A stretch of 64,000 nucleotides of DNA from Bradyrhizobium betae (GCF_008932115.1 NZ_CP044543.1:4284501-4348500); one strand, 5' to 3'; positions 18,315 through 28,374 are shown, counted from the first letter of the stretch. Notes: generated by a model not told the origin, from the sequence alone. Numbers and translations are program-made.

Positions 18315-19451
18315 TCAGGTGACCGCGCCCCGCGCCGCGATCGGCCAAAGCGCCTCCACGCGGGCATCCGGCGTATTGAAGCCGCGCACGCCGACATACC
18401 AGTCGTAGAGATTGACGGTCGGGTCGCAATGACCCGGGATGAGCGTCACCTTGTCGCCAATCGCCAGTCGTGACGAAGCGCTGTCGAAGTCGAGCAGGCC
18501 GTGCTCGTCAGAGGGCCGATGATAGCGCAGGTCGGGACGGCCCAGCACGACCGGAAATCCGCTGTCGTTCGACAGGGCCTTGTGGCCTGCATCGATGACC
18601 GCGCGTTCGCCGGAGCCGGTGCTCATCACGGTCGCGATCACGAACAGCGCATGCTCGAACGGGTTGGCATTGCGCGTCCCATCGGCGACGTTTTTCGCGT
18701 AGTCGGCGTCCATGAAAATATAGGAGCCGGCCTGCAATTCGTTCCAGACGCCGCTCGCGCCTTCGAGTTCGAACGTCCCGGTTCCCGCACCTCCAATCGT
18801 CCGGCATTGAAAGCCCGCTTCCTTGAGGACGCGAAGTGTCTCCATGGTCGCGTTCGCGGCACCGGTGATGGCGGTGCGCCGCTCCTCCGGCGTGCGCAAG
18901 TGCTGGGCGGAGCCGTGGTAGGCCTGTAACCCGCCGAACGACAAGAAGCGTGAACCCGCCACCTGCCGCGCCAGGCCGGCTGCGGCTGGCCCCGGCCTGA
19001 CGCCGCAGCGATCCGCGCCGACGTCGACCTCGACCAGGACTTCGATTTGCGCGCCGGCCCGTTCCGCGGCGAGCGCCAGTTGCTCAAGGACGATCGAATC
19101 GTCGACGCAAACGCTGATGCGCGCGTGGCGCGCGAGGGATGCGAGCCGTTCCAGCTTCCGCGGGCCAACAACCTCATTGCTGACGAGGACGTCACTCACC
19201 CCGCCCGCCACCAGGCTTTCGGCCTCGGCAACCTTCTGGCAACACATGCCAACCGCGCCGCGCGCGATCTGCTTGGCCGCGATGATCGGCGACTTATGGG
19301 TCTTTGCATGCGGACGCAACCGAACGCCGAGCTTGCCGACCGCTGCCGCCATCGTGTCGAGATTGCGCTCGAAGGCGTCGAGGTCGATGATCAGCGCCGG
19401 TGTATCGATCTCGGAAAGCGGCGCGCCGATTTGGGTGGGTGGAAGGGACAT
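18315..19451 (-). CDS. DSD1-family PLP enzyme (D-threonine aldolase/D-serine dehydratase type)
   Basis: This 378-residue fold-type III enzyme carries the N-terminal alanine-racemase-like barrel with the PLP lysine in RPHAKTHKS (about residues 46-54), an RTIGGAGTGTF phosphate-binding turn, and a C-terminal GHCDPTVN motif whose His and Cys are the metal ligands in eukaryotic-like D-serine dehydratase and D-threonine aldolase. Members act on D-serine, D-threonine or D-3-hydroxyaspartate, and the substrate cannot be told here. The start MSLPPTQIG at 19451 is the first ATG. Two hairpins lie directly upstream. Confidence 0.85.
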   Translation of the reverse strand: MSLPPTQIGAPLSEIDTPALIIDLDAFERNLDTMAAAVGKLGVRLRPHAKTHKSPIIAAKQIARGAVGMCCQKVAEAESLVAGGVSDVLVSNEVVGPRKLERLASLARHARISVCVDDSIVLEQLALAAERAGAQIEVLVEVDVGADRCGVRPGPAAAGLARQVAGSRFLSFGGLQAYHGSAQHLRTPEERRTAITGAANATMETLRVLKEAGFQCRTIGGAGTGTFELEGASGVWNELQAGSYIFMDADYAKNVADGTRNANPFEHALFVIATVMSTGSGERAVIDAGHKALSNDSGFPVVLGRPDLRYHRPSDEHGLLDFDSASSRLAIGDKVTLIPGHCDPTVNLYDWYVGVRGFNTPDARVEALWPIAARGAVT

Positions 19452-19470
19452 CGAAAACCAGCTGATTGTG

Positions 19471-19529
19471 TTCGGGCTCGCGCCCCGAATGTGCGGCGGC
19501 CATTGTTATGGCAATAGCGGCCGCCGCAC
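19471..19529 (-). promoter_or_regulatory. Two adjacent inverted repeats upstream of the DSD1-family gene
   Basis: 19491-19529 holds a perfect 11-bp inverted repeat GTGCGGCGGCC/GGCCGCCGCAC whose loop adds ATTG/CAAT pairing. 19471-19489 holds a second one, TTCGGG/CCCGAA. They lie 20 to 80 bases upstream of the start codon on the minus strand, a position for an operator or a structured 5' leader. No T tract follows, so a terminator is less likely. Confidence 0.5.
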
Positions 19530-19870
19530 CAGTGCTGGCGGCTTCGACGCCCAGCAGGCACGGGATCGGGCTCGTAAATCATTTGTCTTGAATGGTGCTG
19601 CAAAGATCGACGAGCAACGCGAGAAGGGCTCGGGCCAGGACCCGTCGCTGATGTGCTCCGGGGCAGACGCAGGACTCGCGCGGTGAGCGGTCCCTCTCCG
19701 GCAAGTGTGATTTCGGAATATTGGCATTCTATCGCTGTTTTGCCCGACGGGTCAAGGGTTCATCAGGCGCCTTGCGTGCGATGAGGCCCAAGCCATTGAT
19801 TCCCCGCGCACCGCCTACTGTGCATGGGGTTGTTTTTGAATTTTTGATGTGAGGGCCGTCGCCGCTGCTG
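19530..19870. other. Intergenic region, no gene recognised
   Basis: Short frames exist on both strands but none has a convincing ribosome-binding site or family-like sequence. The part near 19720-19870 is AT-richer (runs such as TTGTTTTTGAATTTTTGATG). It may hold the 3' region of the soluble chemoreceptor transcript and the promoter of the DSD1-family gene. Confidence 0.35.
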
Positions 19871-21295
19871 TCAGCTCTGCCGGAACCCCATCCGGAACGC
19901 GCCCCAGTGCTTGCCGCGGACCATGATCGGCGAAGACAGGTCCTTCATCAGCACGAACTGTCCGCCGCCCATGTCGCGGCGATAGGTCTGCAGCAGGAAA
20001 GGCTTGGTGTTGGCCGCGACCTTCTTCACCGCGCGATCGGTGAACAGGCGGCGGTTGCGGCAATTGGCGTTGTTCCAGACCGGGTCCTTGCCCTGTGGCA
20101 GGCGGTAGTTCGGATTGTGGGTCGGCAGATAGCCGCTCCTCGCCCAGGCGACGCAGAACACGATGCGCGGATCCGACTTCTGGATCGGGTCCTGGATTGA
20201 CGGCAGCACGCGGTCGGTGAACGCGACATAGTTGCTGAGATATTGCTTGGGATCGGTGCCCGCGATCTCGCGATAGTTCTCGTCCATGAGCTGATCGAGC
20301 GTGATCTCGCCGCGATCGATCGCGGCCTCGAACTCCGCCGAGATGCGCCTGGCGGTGTCGACGACGATTCGGATCAGGGGAGCATCCGACGTCTCCACGC
20401 CGCTGTCGGCGATCAATGCGATCAGGCTCTCGGACGTGTCGAGCAGTTTCGTCACCCGCTGGTCGGCGCTCCTGAGATCGTGCGAGGACAGCTCGACACC
20501 CCTGGCGAGCTCGTTGAGCTCGCCGATGACGGTGTCGCAATGGCCGAGATTGGAAGTCGCCGCGCGCGTGACGCTGTCGATCTCCGCTTCCACGGAGGCA
20601 AAGCCCTGCTGGACCCGCGAGATGATGCCGGAGATCTGTTGGGCCCCTTCGCCGGCGGTCTTGGCGCGCTGCGAAGCGTCGCTGCTCTCGCCGATCAGGC
20701 CTTCGATCTGGCCGTCGAGATCGCGCACGGTGTCGGAGATCTGGAGCGTGGCCTGGCGGGTGGCCTCCGCGAGATTCTTCACTTCGCTCGCGACCACCGC
20801 GAAGCCGCGGCCGGCACTGCCGGCGCGCGCGGCTTCGATGGTGGCATTCAGGGCGAGCAGATTGGTCTGCTTGGCGATCGCCTCGATCGAGCCGGACACT
20901 TTCGCGACCTGCGCCAGCGCCGAGCCGACGGCGCCGAGGCGCGCCTCGATCCGCTCCACGGCCGCGACGAGTTCGGAGATGTGGCTGACCGCGGCATCGA
21001 CGGCGCCGCGCGACTGCGCGATCTCGCCGACCGCGGCCGATGTGGTCGATTGCACCGCTTGCGACGCATTGGCGATGTCGTGGTTGGCCGCGACCATGGT
21101 CTCGGCCGTCTTCTGAAGATGGTGGAACCGCTCCGACTGGTTGGCGACGCGGCTTGCGACTTCCTGGACGTTGCCGGCGATGTCAGCGAGTTCCACGCCG
21201 AGGCCGCCGATGCGGTCGGCGAGCTGGTCGATCAGCCGCTCTGCGAGCGTCCGGTTCGATCCAGTGTCCATGACGGCAAGCTGGGCGAGGGACAT
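19871..21295 (-). CDS. Soluble methyl-accepting chemotaxis protein with C-terminal sensor-like domain
   Basis: This 474-residue protein has no transmembrane segment. Residues about 20-300 form the long antiparallel coiled coil of chemoreceptors with the CheA/CheW-binding tip [18 protein letters not shown] (142-159) and [16 protein letters not shown]. Residues about 330-474 form a separate domain with [52 protein letters not shown] and [11 protein letters not shown], also present in the neighbouring receptor. The motif order looks like a Cache/PAS-type ligand domain placed after, not before, the signalling domain. GGAGGAAG stands 8 bases before the ATG. Confidence 0.85.
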   Translation of the reverse strand: MSLAQLAVMDTGSNRTLAERLIDQLADRIGGLGVELADIAGNVQEVASRVANQSERFHHLQKTAETMVAANHDIANASQAVQSTTSAAVGEIAQSRGAVDAAVSHISELVAAVERIEARLGAVGSALAQVAKVSGSIEAIAKQTNLLALNATIEAARAGSAGRGFAVVASEVKNLAEATRQATLQISDTVRDLDGQIEGLIGESSDASQRAKTAGEGAQQISGIISRVQQGFASVEAEIDSVTRAATSNLGHCDTVIGELNELARGVELSSHDLRSADQRVTKLLDTSESLIALIADSGVETSDAPLIRIVVDTARRISAEFEAAIDRGEITLDQLMDENYREIAGTDPKQYLSNYVAFTDRVLPSIQDPIQKSDPRIVFCVAWARSGYLPTHNPNYRLPQGKDPVWNNANCRNRRLFTDRAVKKVAANTKPFLLQTYRRDMGGGQFVLMKDLSSPIMVRGKHWGAFRMGFRQS

Positions 21296-21401
21296 TTACG
21301 GGCTTCCTCCAGTCGGAGCCGTTCGCCGGCTCTCTGCGGCATTCCCATTCCAACTCTATTCCAGAATCTGATTCGCGTCCGGCGTCTTGCCTGAGCGTGC
21401 A

Positions 21402-23150
21402 CTACAGTTTGTAGGCCGTCCTGAAACCGCCCCAGTGCCGTCCCTGGACGCGGATCGGAACGTCGATCTCGCGCATCATCACCGTATTCCCGTTCCCCAT
21501 GTCGCGCGCATAGCTTTGGACCAGGTACGAGCGCAGATTCTGCGCGGCAGCGAGCCCCGCCGGATCGTTGAAGATGCGGCGATTGCGACAGTTGGCGGTG
21601 TTCCAGGCGGCGTCGCCCGGCCGCTGCGGAAGCGAATAGATCTTGTTGTGTACCGGCAGGAAGCCGTTGCGGTCGACCATGGCGCAGAACGCCATGCGCG
21701 GGTCCTTGGCGAGGAAAGCTTCCTGGAACGGCGGCAGCGCGCGGTCGGCCCAGTCCAGATATCGGGTGCGGTATTGCTGCGGATTGGTGCCGGCGATCTC
21801 CGCATAATCGGTGTCGAACAGATCGTCGATCTTGACCTCGCCGCGTGCAACGGCCTGCTCGCAAATCCGGGTCAGTGCGGTGCCCGCTTCCATGGCGCGG
21901 GTGACGAACTCGGTGTTCTCCTCGTGGATCGACCAGAGCCGGTCTTCGATCTTCTCAGCTAGCGCGGCATCGGGGCTGACGAAATGCGCGCGCGCGCCGG
22001 CCTTGGATTGCTCGGTCACGCGCAGGCGGCAGACGCCGACGTCTTCGAGGCTCCCCTCGATGATTGTCTGAGGCGCAAGCCGGCTCGCATCGGTTCCGCC
22101 GATCAGCACGCCGTCCATTGCAATCTCATAGACCGGCATCACGCCGCGCGCGGTTTCGAACTTGAGATGGCAGGGCAGCCGCTCGGTCTTGCGGCGGTCG
22201 TCGTGCTCGCTCTGGCGGAGCAGCACCGCGCAGCGCGATTTCAGTTTCTGCGCGAAAGTGGTGACGGCCCTGCCGGCGCTGGCGACGTTCTCGCCATGCG
22301 TTTCGGCCGCCTTGGTCGCGGCATCGATCTCGGCTGCGCTCTCGCCGACCGAGATGATGAACTCCGACGCGCTGGCGGCATTTCCGGAGACTTCGCTGGT
22401 GGTGGCGTTCTGCTCGGCCACCGCGCCGTTGACGGTCTCGAACACCGGCCGGATCGCCTCGATCGCCTGCGAGATGCGGTGCACCGCATCCGCGGAGCCG
22501 GTGGCGTCGCGCTGCAGCGCGTCGATTTTCCGGGTGATCTCTTCCGTCGCGCCCTGGGTCTGCACCGCGAGCGCCTTCACCTCGGTGGCGACCACCGCAA
22601 AGCCCCTGCCGGCGGCACCCGCGCGCGCGGCCTCGATGGTCGAGTTGAGCGCGAGCAGCGTCGTTTGCCGGGCGATCTGCGCGATCAGGGCGACGACGTT
22701 GCCGATGGCGGCGGAGGATTCGCGCAGGCGGTCGACATTGGCGCGGGCTTCCTGCGCCGCGGCGCTGGCCGCGTCGGCGAGCTTGCCGGCCTCGCGCACC
22801 TGCGCGCCGATGCCTTGGGCGGAATGGGTGAATTTGTCGGCGGCAGATGCGAAGGTGGAGGCGGTCGATTGCGCGGCATTGGTGCGCCCGGTGAGGGCGT
22901 CGGTGCGGTCGCGAATGGCGGCAAGCGTGTTCGCGGTCGCCTCGGCGCCGCCGGCCACCGAATTGGCGGCGCGCTCGAGCTGGCGGATCATGGCGCCGAG
23001 CTCGAGTTCCAGCAATTCCAGGATTTCCCGGGCGGAATCGTCCCCGGCAGCCGGGGCGGGCGCGGAATCGACCGGCGACTGAGCAACCTGCGGGACTGCG
23101 GCAGGCGCAGGCACGTCCGGCAGACGCTTCCGAAATAATGCGAACGCCAT
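21402..23150 (-). CDS. Soluble chemoreceptor with PilZ-like and C-terminal sensor-like domains
   Basis: This 582-residue protein lacks membrane segments. Order: Pro/Ala-rich N-terminus (10-40), chemoreceptor coiled coil with [18 protein letters not shown] (161-178) and [15 protein letters not shown], a PilZ-like insert (about 310-405) opening with DDRRKTERLPCHLKFE, and a C-terminal domain (about 440-582) with AGTNPQQYRTRYLDW, GFLPVHNKIYSLPQ, NCRNRRIFNDPAG, QSYARDMGNG and GRHWGGFRTAY. The PilZ RxxxR element is present (RRKTER 319-324), but the second motif, normally D/NxSxxG, reads EIAMDG (342-347), so c-di-GMP binding is uncertain. It lies 106 bases upstream of the paralogue and is probably co-transcribed. 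Confidence 0.85.
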   Translation of the reverse strand: MAFALFRKRLPDVPAPAAVPQVAQSPVDSAPAPAAGDDSAREILELLELELGAMIRQLERAANSVAGGAEATANTLAAIRDRTDALTGRTNAAQSTASTFASAADKFTHSAQGIGAQVREAGKLADAASAAAQEARANVDRLRESSAAIGNVVALIAQIARQTTLLALNSTIEAARAGAAGRGFAVVATEVKALAVQTQGATEEITRKIDALQRDATGSADAVHRISQAIEAIRPVFETVNGAVAEQNATTSEVSGNAASASEFIISVGESAAEIDAATKAAETHGENVASAGRAVTTFAQKLKSRCAVLLRQSEHDDRRKTERLPCHLKFETARGVMPVYEIAMDGVLIGGTDASRLAPQTIIEGSLEDVGVCRLRVTEQSKAGARAHFVSPDAALAEKIEDRLWSIHEENTEFVTRAMEAGTALTRICEQAVARGEVKIDDLFDTDYAEIAGTNPQQYRTRYLDWADRALPPFQEAFLAKDPRMAFCAMVDRNGFLPVHNKIYSLPQRPGDAAWNTANCRNRRIFNDPAGLAAAQNLRSYLVQSYARDMGNGNTVMMREIDVPIRVQGRHWGGFRTAYKL

Positions 23151-23291
23151 CAGGTCACTCTTGTCGGGGGACGGGTGGACGCTATTTTCGCAGACCGGAA
23201 TGAAGTCATAGTTAACGGTGCCTGACTATTGGGCACGGAACGCTACGGTGTTACCTTAAAGTCGTAGAGCCTCTTTCATTCCGATGGGATG

Positions 23292-23308
23292 GCGGCCTAT
23301 AAGGCCGC
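23292..23308 (+). promoter_or_regulatory. Small inverted repeat upstream of yebC
   Basis: GCGGCC-TATAA-GGCCGC, a perfect 6-bp stem with an AT loop, sits about 46 bases upstream of the yebC ATG. It could be an operator or a 5' leader hairpin; no promoter pair is certain. Confidence 0.3.
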
Positions 23309-23353
23309 GCTTCCCACACTCACCGTGGCTGACAATTCCTTAACGAGACCCGT

Positions 23354-24100
23354 ATGGCCGGACATTCCCAATTCAAGAACATCATGCACCGCAAGGGGCG
23401 GCAGGATGCGCAGAAGTCGAAGCTGTTCGGCAAGCTGGCGCGGGAAATCACCGTCGCGGCCAAGCTGGGGACGCCCGACCCCAACATGAACCCGCGCCTG
23501 CGTGCGGCCATCACTGCGGCGCGCCAGGAGAACATGCCGAAGGACAATATCGAGCGTGCCGTCAAGAAGGCGCTCGGTAACGACGGCGAGAACTACGACG
23601 AGATCCGCTACGAGGGTTACGGCCCTGGCGGCGTTGCCGTCATCGTCGAGGCGCTGACCGACAACCGCAATCGCGCCGCCTCCGACATCCGCTCCTTCTT
23701 CACCAAGTCGGGCGGCAATCTCGGCGAAACCGGCTCGGTCTCCTTCATGTTCGACCGCACCGGCATCATCGAATACGACCGCAGCGTCGCCTCCGACGAC
23801 GCCGTGCTCGATGCCGCGATCGAGGCAGGCGCCGACGATGTGATCTCAAGCGAAGGCGGCCACGAGATCTACGCCTCGACCGAAGGCTATCGCGACGTCG
23901 CCAAGGCGCTGGAAGCCAAGTTCGGCGAGCCACGCAAGGCCGCGCTGATCTGGAAGCCGCAGAACACGGTCGCGGTCGACGACGAGACCGGCGAGAAGCT
24001 GCTCAAGCTGATGGATCTGCTCAACGAGCACGACGACGTCCAGCAGGTCTACGCCAATTTCGAGGTGTCGGACGCGCTGATGGCGAAGATGGGCGGGTAG
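23354..24100 (+). CDS. yebC: YebC/PmpR family protein
   Basis: This 248-residue protein matches YebC from end to end: [23 protein letters not shown] start, [59 protein letters not shown] and [19 protein letters not shown]. The family was described as a DNA-binding regulator and more recently as a ribosome-associated factor relieving stalls at proline-rich stretches. The gene precedes ruvC, as it does in many bacteria. Confidence 0.95.
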   Translation: MAGHSQFKNIMHRKGRQDAQKSKLFGKLAREITVAAKLGTPDPNMNPRLRAAITAARQENMPKDNIERAVKKALGNDGENYDEIRYEGYGPGGVAVIVEALTDNRNRAASDIRSFFTKSGGNLGETGSVSFMFDRTGIIEYDRSVASDDAVLDAAIEAGADDVISSEGGHEIYASTEGYRDVAKALEAKFGEPRKAALIWKPQNTVAVDDETGEKLLKLMDLLNEHDDVQQVYANFEVSDALMAKMGG

Positions 24101-24173
24101 GGGCCTCACTTCCCCTGTTACTTTCGTTCTGTTTCTGTTTCCCCCAACGGCAGCCAGCCGCTATCACTGGCGC

Positions 24174-24701
24174 ATGACTGCGCTCCCGATTCGTGGCCCC
24201 GTTCGCATCATCGGCATCGACCCCGGCCTGCGCCGCACCGGCTGGGGCGTGATCGAGGCTGACGGCAATCGCCTGATCTATGTCGCCTGCGGGTCGGTGG
24301 AACCGCCGGACGATCTGCCGCTGGCGAGCCGCCTGCTCGCGATCCACGAAGGGCTTGCAGCCGTGCTGTCCGGCCACAGGCCGATGGAGGCCGCGGTCGA
24401 GCAGACCTTCGTGAACAAGGACGGCGTTGCGACGCTGAAGCTCGGCCAGGCCCGCGGCGTCGCCATGCTGGCGCCTGCGATGTTCGGCATCAGCGTCGCC
24501 GAATACGCGCCGAACCAGGTCAAGAAGACGGTGGTCGGCGCCGGTCACGCCGACAAGCACCAGATCGCGATGATGCTGAAGATCTTGCTGCCCAAGGCCG
24601 AGCCGCCGTCCGCGGATGCCGCCGATGCGCTCGCCATCGCCATCACCCACGCCCATCACCGCCAGAGCACGGCGCTGCGGCTGAAGGTGGCGGGGCTATG
24701 A
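24174..24701 (+). CDS. ruvC: Crossover junction endodeoxyribonuclease RuvC
   Basis: RuvC (175 residues) cuts Holliday junctions symmetrically. The four acidic catalytic residues are visible: Asp16 in [15 protein letters not shown], Glu76 in [11 protein letters not shown], and Asp148 and Asp151 in [17 protein letters not shown]. Its stop overlaps the ruvA ATG (ATGA). The ATG at 24174 is the first that keeps the strand-1 motif at its usual distance from the N-terminus. Confidence 0.96.
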   Translation: MTALPIRGPVRIIGIDPGLRRTGWGVIEADGNRLIYVACGSVEPPDDLPLASRLLAIHEGLAAVLSGHRPMEAAVEQTFVNKDGVATLKLGQARGVAMLAPAMFGISVAEYAPNQVKKTVVGAGHADKHQIAMMLKILLPKAEPPSADAADALAIAITHAHHRQSTALRLKVAGL

Positions 24702-25315
24702 TCGGCAAGCTGAAGGGCCTGATCGACTCCTACGGCGAGGACTATGTCATCCTCGATGTCGGCGGCGTCGGCTATCAAGTGCATTGCTCGGCCCGCACGT
24801 TGCAGCATCTGCCGTCGCCCGGCGAGGCGGCCGTGCTCTCGATCGAGACGTATGTTCGGGAGGATCAGATCAAACTGTTCGGCTTCCGCACCGACCAGGA
24901 GCGCGAGTGGTTTCGCCTGCTTCAGACCGTGCAGGGCGTCGGTGCCAAGGTCGCGCTGGCCGTGCTCAGCACGCTGGCGCCTTCCGATCTCGCCAACGCG
25001 ATCGCGCTGCGCGACAAGGCCGCGGTGGCGCGCACGCCCGGCGTCGGGCCCAAGGTCGCCGAGCGCATCGTCACCGAGTTGAAGGACAAGGCGCCGGCCT
25101 TCGCCAGTGTCGATCCAGCCGCCGTGCATCTGGCCGGCGCCGTCGACGACCAGCGCGCGCCGCGGCCCGTCGCGGACGCCATCTCCGCGCTGGTCAATCT
25201 CGGCTACGGCCAGCCGCAGGCGGCCGCCGCGATCGCCTCGGCCTCGCGTAGCGCCGGCGAGAATGCCGAGACCGCGCAGCTCATTCGGCTTGGCCTGAAG
25301 GAACTGGCGAAATAG
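24698..25315 (+). CDS. ruvA: Holliday junction branch migration protein RuvA
   Basis: RuvA (205 residues) is the tetrameric junction-binding platform for RuvB. It opens with [31 protein letters not shown] (OB fold), has the acidic-pin domain with [24 protein letters not shown], the second helix-hairpin-helix [17 protein letters not shown], and a C-terminal UBA-like domain ([14 protein letters not shown]) that contacts RuvB. It follows ruvC with a 4-base overlap. Confidence 0.96.
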   Translation: MIGKLKGLIDSYGEDYVILDVGGVGYQVHCSARTLQHLPSPGEAAVLSIETYVREDQIKLFGFRTDQEREWFRLLQTVQGVGAKVALAVLSTLAPSDLANAIALRDKAAVARTPGVGPKVAERIVTELKDKAPAFASVDPAAVHLAGAVDDQRAPRPVADAISALVNLGYGQPQAAAAIASASRSAGENAETAQLIRLGLKELAK

Positions 25316-25356
25316 GCTATGTTCGTCGCAGACCGATCAGGGACCATATTTCGCCC

Positions 25357-25776
25357 ATGCTGACCAAAAAGGATGAGGAACTGATTGCGGCCGCGACCAA
25401 CGCGATCAGCCAGCGCTATCGCAACGACTGGCAGGAGGTGGGGGCGGCCATGCGCACCCGTGACGGCCGGATCGTGACCGGCGTCAATATCGATGCCTAT
25501 ATCGGCCGCAACGCGATCTGCGCCGAAGCGATTGCGATCGGGCGCGCGATTACCGAGACCGGTGACCACGGCATCGAGAGCATCGTGGCCGTGCGTCATC
25601 CGAAGCCCGGCGAGCCCGGCAACATCGCCGTCGTCTCGCCCTGCGGCACCTGCCGCGAACTGATCCATGATTACGATGCCAAGGCGAAGGTGATCGTGCC
25701 TGACGATGGCCGGGCGCCGAAGGTGGTCACGATCGGCGAACTGCTGCCGAACAAGTACCGCAGAGGCAACGAGTGA
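25357..25776 (+). CDS. Cytidine deaminase-like zinc enzyme
   Basis: This 139-residue protein has the zinc-deaminase pattern: [14 protein letters not shown] (C-A-E in place of the more common H/C-A-E, with Glu as proton shuttle) near residues 51-64, and [10 protein letters not shown] near 94-103 for the other two Cys ligands. Length and the ending fit cytidine/blasticidin-S-type deaminases, which deaminate cytidine-like nucleosides. It is placed between ruvA and ruvB, overlapping the ruvB start (GTGA), so it is co-translated with the recombination genes. Substrate is not certain. Confidence 0.82.
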   Translation: MLTKKDEELIAAATNAISQRYRNDWQEVGAAMRTRDGRIVTGVNIDAYIGRNAICAEAIAIGRAITETGDHGIESIVAVRHPKPGEPGNIAVVSPCGTCRELIHDYDAKAKVIVPDDGRAPKVVTIGELLPNKYRRGNE

Positions 25777-26828
25777 ACACGCCACCCCGCATGGTCTCGC
25801 CCGAGCGCCGCTCCGATGACGTCGGCGACACCGCGCTTCGCCCGCAGTCGCTGTCCGACTTCGTCGGCCAGCAGCAGGCGCGCAAGAACCTCTCCATCTT
25901 CATCGAGGCGGCGCGCAAGCGCGGCGAGGCGCTGGATCACGTGCTGTTCGTCGGCCCTCCGGGTCTCGGCAAGACCACGCTGGCGCAGATCGTGGCGAAG
26001 GAGCTTGGCGTCGGTTTTCGCGCCACGTCGGGCCCGGTGATTGCCAAGGCCGGCGATCTCGCGGCATTGCTCACCAATCTCGAAGAACGCGACGTGCTCT
26101 TCATCGACGAGATCCATCGCCTCAGCCCGGCGGTGGAGGAGGTGCTGTATCCCGCGATGGAGGATTTTCAGCTCGACCTCATCATCGGCGAGGGCCCGGC
26201 CGCGCGCTCGGTGAAGATCGAGCTGTCGAAATTCACCCTCGTCGGCGCCACCACGCGCGCCGGCCTGCTCACCAATCCCTTGCGCGATCGTTTCGGCATT
26301 CCGGTCCGGCTCAACTTCTACACCATCGAGGAACTCGAAAGCATCGTGACCCGCGGCGCGCGCGTGCTCAATGTCGGCATGAGTAGCGATGGCGCCAACG
26401 AGATCGCGCGCCGCGCCCGCGGCACTCCGCGCATCGCCGGCCGTCTGCTCCGCCGCGTGCGCGATTTCGCCTCGGCAGCCGATGCCGACAAGATCGACCG
26501 CAAGATCGCCGACCATGCGCTCAGCGCGCTCGAGGTCGACGCCGCGGGTCTGGATGCCATGGACCGCCGCTACCTCACGACCATCGCGATGAATTATGGC
26601 GGCGGCCCGGTCGGCGTCGAGACGATGGCGGCCGCCTTGTCCGAGCCGCGCGATGCGATCGAGGACATCATCGAGCCTTATCTGATCCAGTGCGGCTATC
26701 TGCAGCGCACGCCGCGCGGCCGCCTGCTCACCACGCATGCTTTCCGCCATCTCGGCATCGCCGAGCCGTCGCGCGACGCTGCGGCGCAGTTTGGCCTGTT
26801 CGGCACGGACGAGAGCGACGGCGACTGA
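25773..26828 (+). CDS. ruvB: Holliday junction branch migration ATPase RuvB
   Basis: RuvB (351 residues) is the AAA+ motor of RuvAB. Walker [10 protein letters not shown] (61-69), Walker B LFIDEIHR, sensor [18 protein letters not shown] and the C-terminal winged-helix [15 protein letters not shown] are all present. The start is GTG at 25773, overlapping the deaminase stop; the usual N-terminal segment [19 protein letters not shown] lies in place. It ends the ruvCA-deaminase-ruvB operon. Confidence 0.96.
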   Translation: MNTPPRMVSPERRSDDVGDTALRPQSLSDFVGQQQARKNLSIFIEAARKRGEALDHVLFVGPPGLGKTTLAQIVAKELGVGFRATSGPVIAKAGDLAALLTNLEERDVLFIDEIHRLSPAVEEVLYPAMEDFQLDLIIGEGPAARSVKIELSKFTLVGATTRAGLLTNPLRDRFGIPVRLNFYTIEELESIVTRGARVLNVGMSSDGANEIARRARGTPRIAGRLLRRVRDFASAADADKIDRKIADHALSALEVDAAGLDAMDRRYLTTIAMNYGGGPVGVETMAAALSEPRDAIEDIIEPYLIQCGYLQRTPRGRLLTTHAFRHLGIAEPSRDAAAQFGLFGTDESDGD

Positions 26829-26938
26829 GACAGGTCGTCATAAACGTCCCGTCATCTCGTGCAGACGATCTGCACGAGCGCACCCCAATTCCGCTCCAAT
26901 CAAGCCGCATCACGGAGGCGCATCACCAGCGGGCTTCC

Positions 26939-27856
26939 ATGATCACGCGTCGGCATCTCATCCGTTCCATCGGCGCTCTGTCCGCCCTCGGCGTCTCGAC
27001 CACGGCTTATGCCGTCGGTGTCGAGCCTGTGCTGCGGCTTCGCGTCACCCGCTATCATCCGGCCCCGCGGCAATGGCCGTCGGATTTTCCGCTGAAGATC
27101 GCCGTCATCGCCGACATCCATGCCTGCGATCCCTGGATGTCGCTGGAGCGGATCGCGGCCATCGTCGACCGTACCAACGCGCTGAAGGCCGACCTCATCG
27201 TGCTGCTCGGCGACTATGTCACCGCTCTTCACCAGGTCACGCGCATCATTCCGCCGCGCGAATGGGCAAGGGTGCTGGCTGGCCTCAAGGCGCCGCTCGG
27301 CGTTCATGCCGTCATGGGCAATCACGATTACTGGGACGACAGGACCGTGCAGCAGGCCGGCTACGGGCCGACCATCGCGCATCGCGCGTTGGAGGCGGCC
27401 GGCATTCCCGTCTACGAGAACGACGCCGTGCGTCTCACTAAGGACGGCCGCCCGTTCTGGCTCGCCGGTCTTGGCGATCAACTCGCCTTTCTGCCGGCGC
27501 GGCGGTTCCGGAATATGGTGCGCTTCGGCGCCGACGACCTCGCCGCGACGCTCGCCAAGGTCACCGACGACGCGCCGATCATCCTGCTCGCGCACGAGCC
27601 CAACATCGCGCCGCGCGTGCCCGCGCGCGTCGCGCTGCAACTGTCCGGCCACACTCATGGCGGCCAGATCCGCTTGCTTGGCTGGTCGCCCGCCGTTCCG
27701 CCGCAGCACGGCCTCCGGCTCGCTTATGGTCATTTCCGGCTGAAATGCGACGTCATCGTCTCCGGTGGCCTCGGTTGCAGCATCATGCCCGTCCGCGTCG
27801 GCGTGCCGCCCGAGATCGTCGAGGTGACGCTGGGGCGAGGACCGGTTGTGGCGTAA
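26939..27856 (+). CDS. Exported metallophosphoesterase (YaeI-like)
   Basis: This 305-residue protein has the calcineurin metal-site motifs IAVIADIHACD, VLLGDYVT, VMGNHDYWDD, LLAHEPNIA and LSGHTHGGQIRL in order. MITRRHLIRSIGALSALGVSTT looks like a Tat or membrane-anchoring signal, as in YaeI-type phosphodiesterases that act on membrane lipids or cell-wall precursors. The same frame continues 83 codons upstream into the ruvB 3' end, but MITRR at 26939 is the natural start. The intergenic distance to ruvB is about 110 bases. Confidence 0.85.
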   Translation: MITRRHLIRSIGALSALGVSTTAYAVGVEPVLRLRVTRYHPAPRQWPSDFPLKIAVIADIHACDPWMSLERIAAIVDRTNALKADLIVLLGDYVTALHQVTRIIPPREWARVLAGLKAPLGVHAVMGNHDYWDDRTVQQAGYGPTIAHRALEAAGIPVYENDAVRLTKDGRPFWLAGLGDQLAFLPARRFRNMVRFGADDLAATLAKVTDDAPIILLAHEPNIAPRVPARVALQLSGHTHGGQIRLLGWSPAVPPQHGLRLAYGHFRLKCDVIVSGGLGCSIMPVRVGVPPEIVEVTLGRGPVVA

Positions 27857-27924
27857 CCGCGCTTGCGCGATCAGCCGTTTTTGCGCAAAACGGGCCGGTT
27901 GCAAAAAGCAAAGAGGCTCGCGAC

Positions 27925-28374
27925 GTGACAGCCCATCTCGACGGCGAGATCCGCGACGGCCGCCATCACATGCAGGTCCGCGTCTACTACGAGGACACGG
28001 ATTTTTCCGGCATCGTCTATCACGCCAATTATCTGCGCTTCATGGAGCGCGGCCGGACCAATCATCTGCGGCTGATGGGCGCCGAGCAGCAGGCGCTGTT
28101 CGAGCAGCCCGCGACCGAGGATGCCGGCTTCGCCTTCGTGGTCCGCTCGATGCACCTGGATTTCCTCAAGCCCGCGCGGATGGACGACGTGCTCGATGTC
28201 GTGACCTGGCCGGTCGCGGTGAAGGGCGCCTCGATCATGCTGGCGCAGGAGGTGCGGCGCGGGGAAGATGTGCTGGTGAAAGCCGAGGTGCGCGTCGCCT
28301 TCATCAGCGGCGGCCGCGCTCAGCCGATCCCGAAATCGATCCGTACGCTGATGAAGGCCGATTTGATTTCCTGA
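27925..28374 (+). CDS. ybgC: Acyl-CoA thioesterase, YbgC/Tol-Pal type
   Basis: This 149-residue hotdog-fold protein has the signature VRVYYEDTDFSGIVYHANYL with the catalytic Asp (about residue 26) and the conserved His-Ala-Asn, followed by FMERGRTNHLR. Family members cleave short-chain acyl-CoA or acyl-ACP and are usually the first gene of the Tol-Pal cluster; tolQ does not follow here. The start is GTG at 27925, supported by AAGAGG 8 bases upstream; the frame is open further upstream but lacks family sequence. Confidence 0.88.
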   Translation: MTAHLDGEIRDGRHHMQVRVYYEDTDFSGIVYHANYLRFMERGRTNHLRLMGAEQQALFEQPATEDAGFAFVVRSMHLDFLKPARMDDVLDVVTWPVAVKGASIMLAQEVRRGEDVLVKAEVRVAFISGGRAQPIPKSIRTLMKADLIS

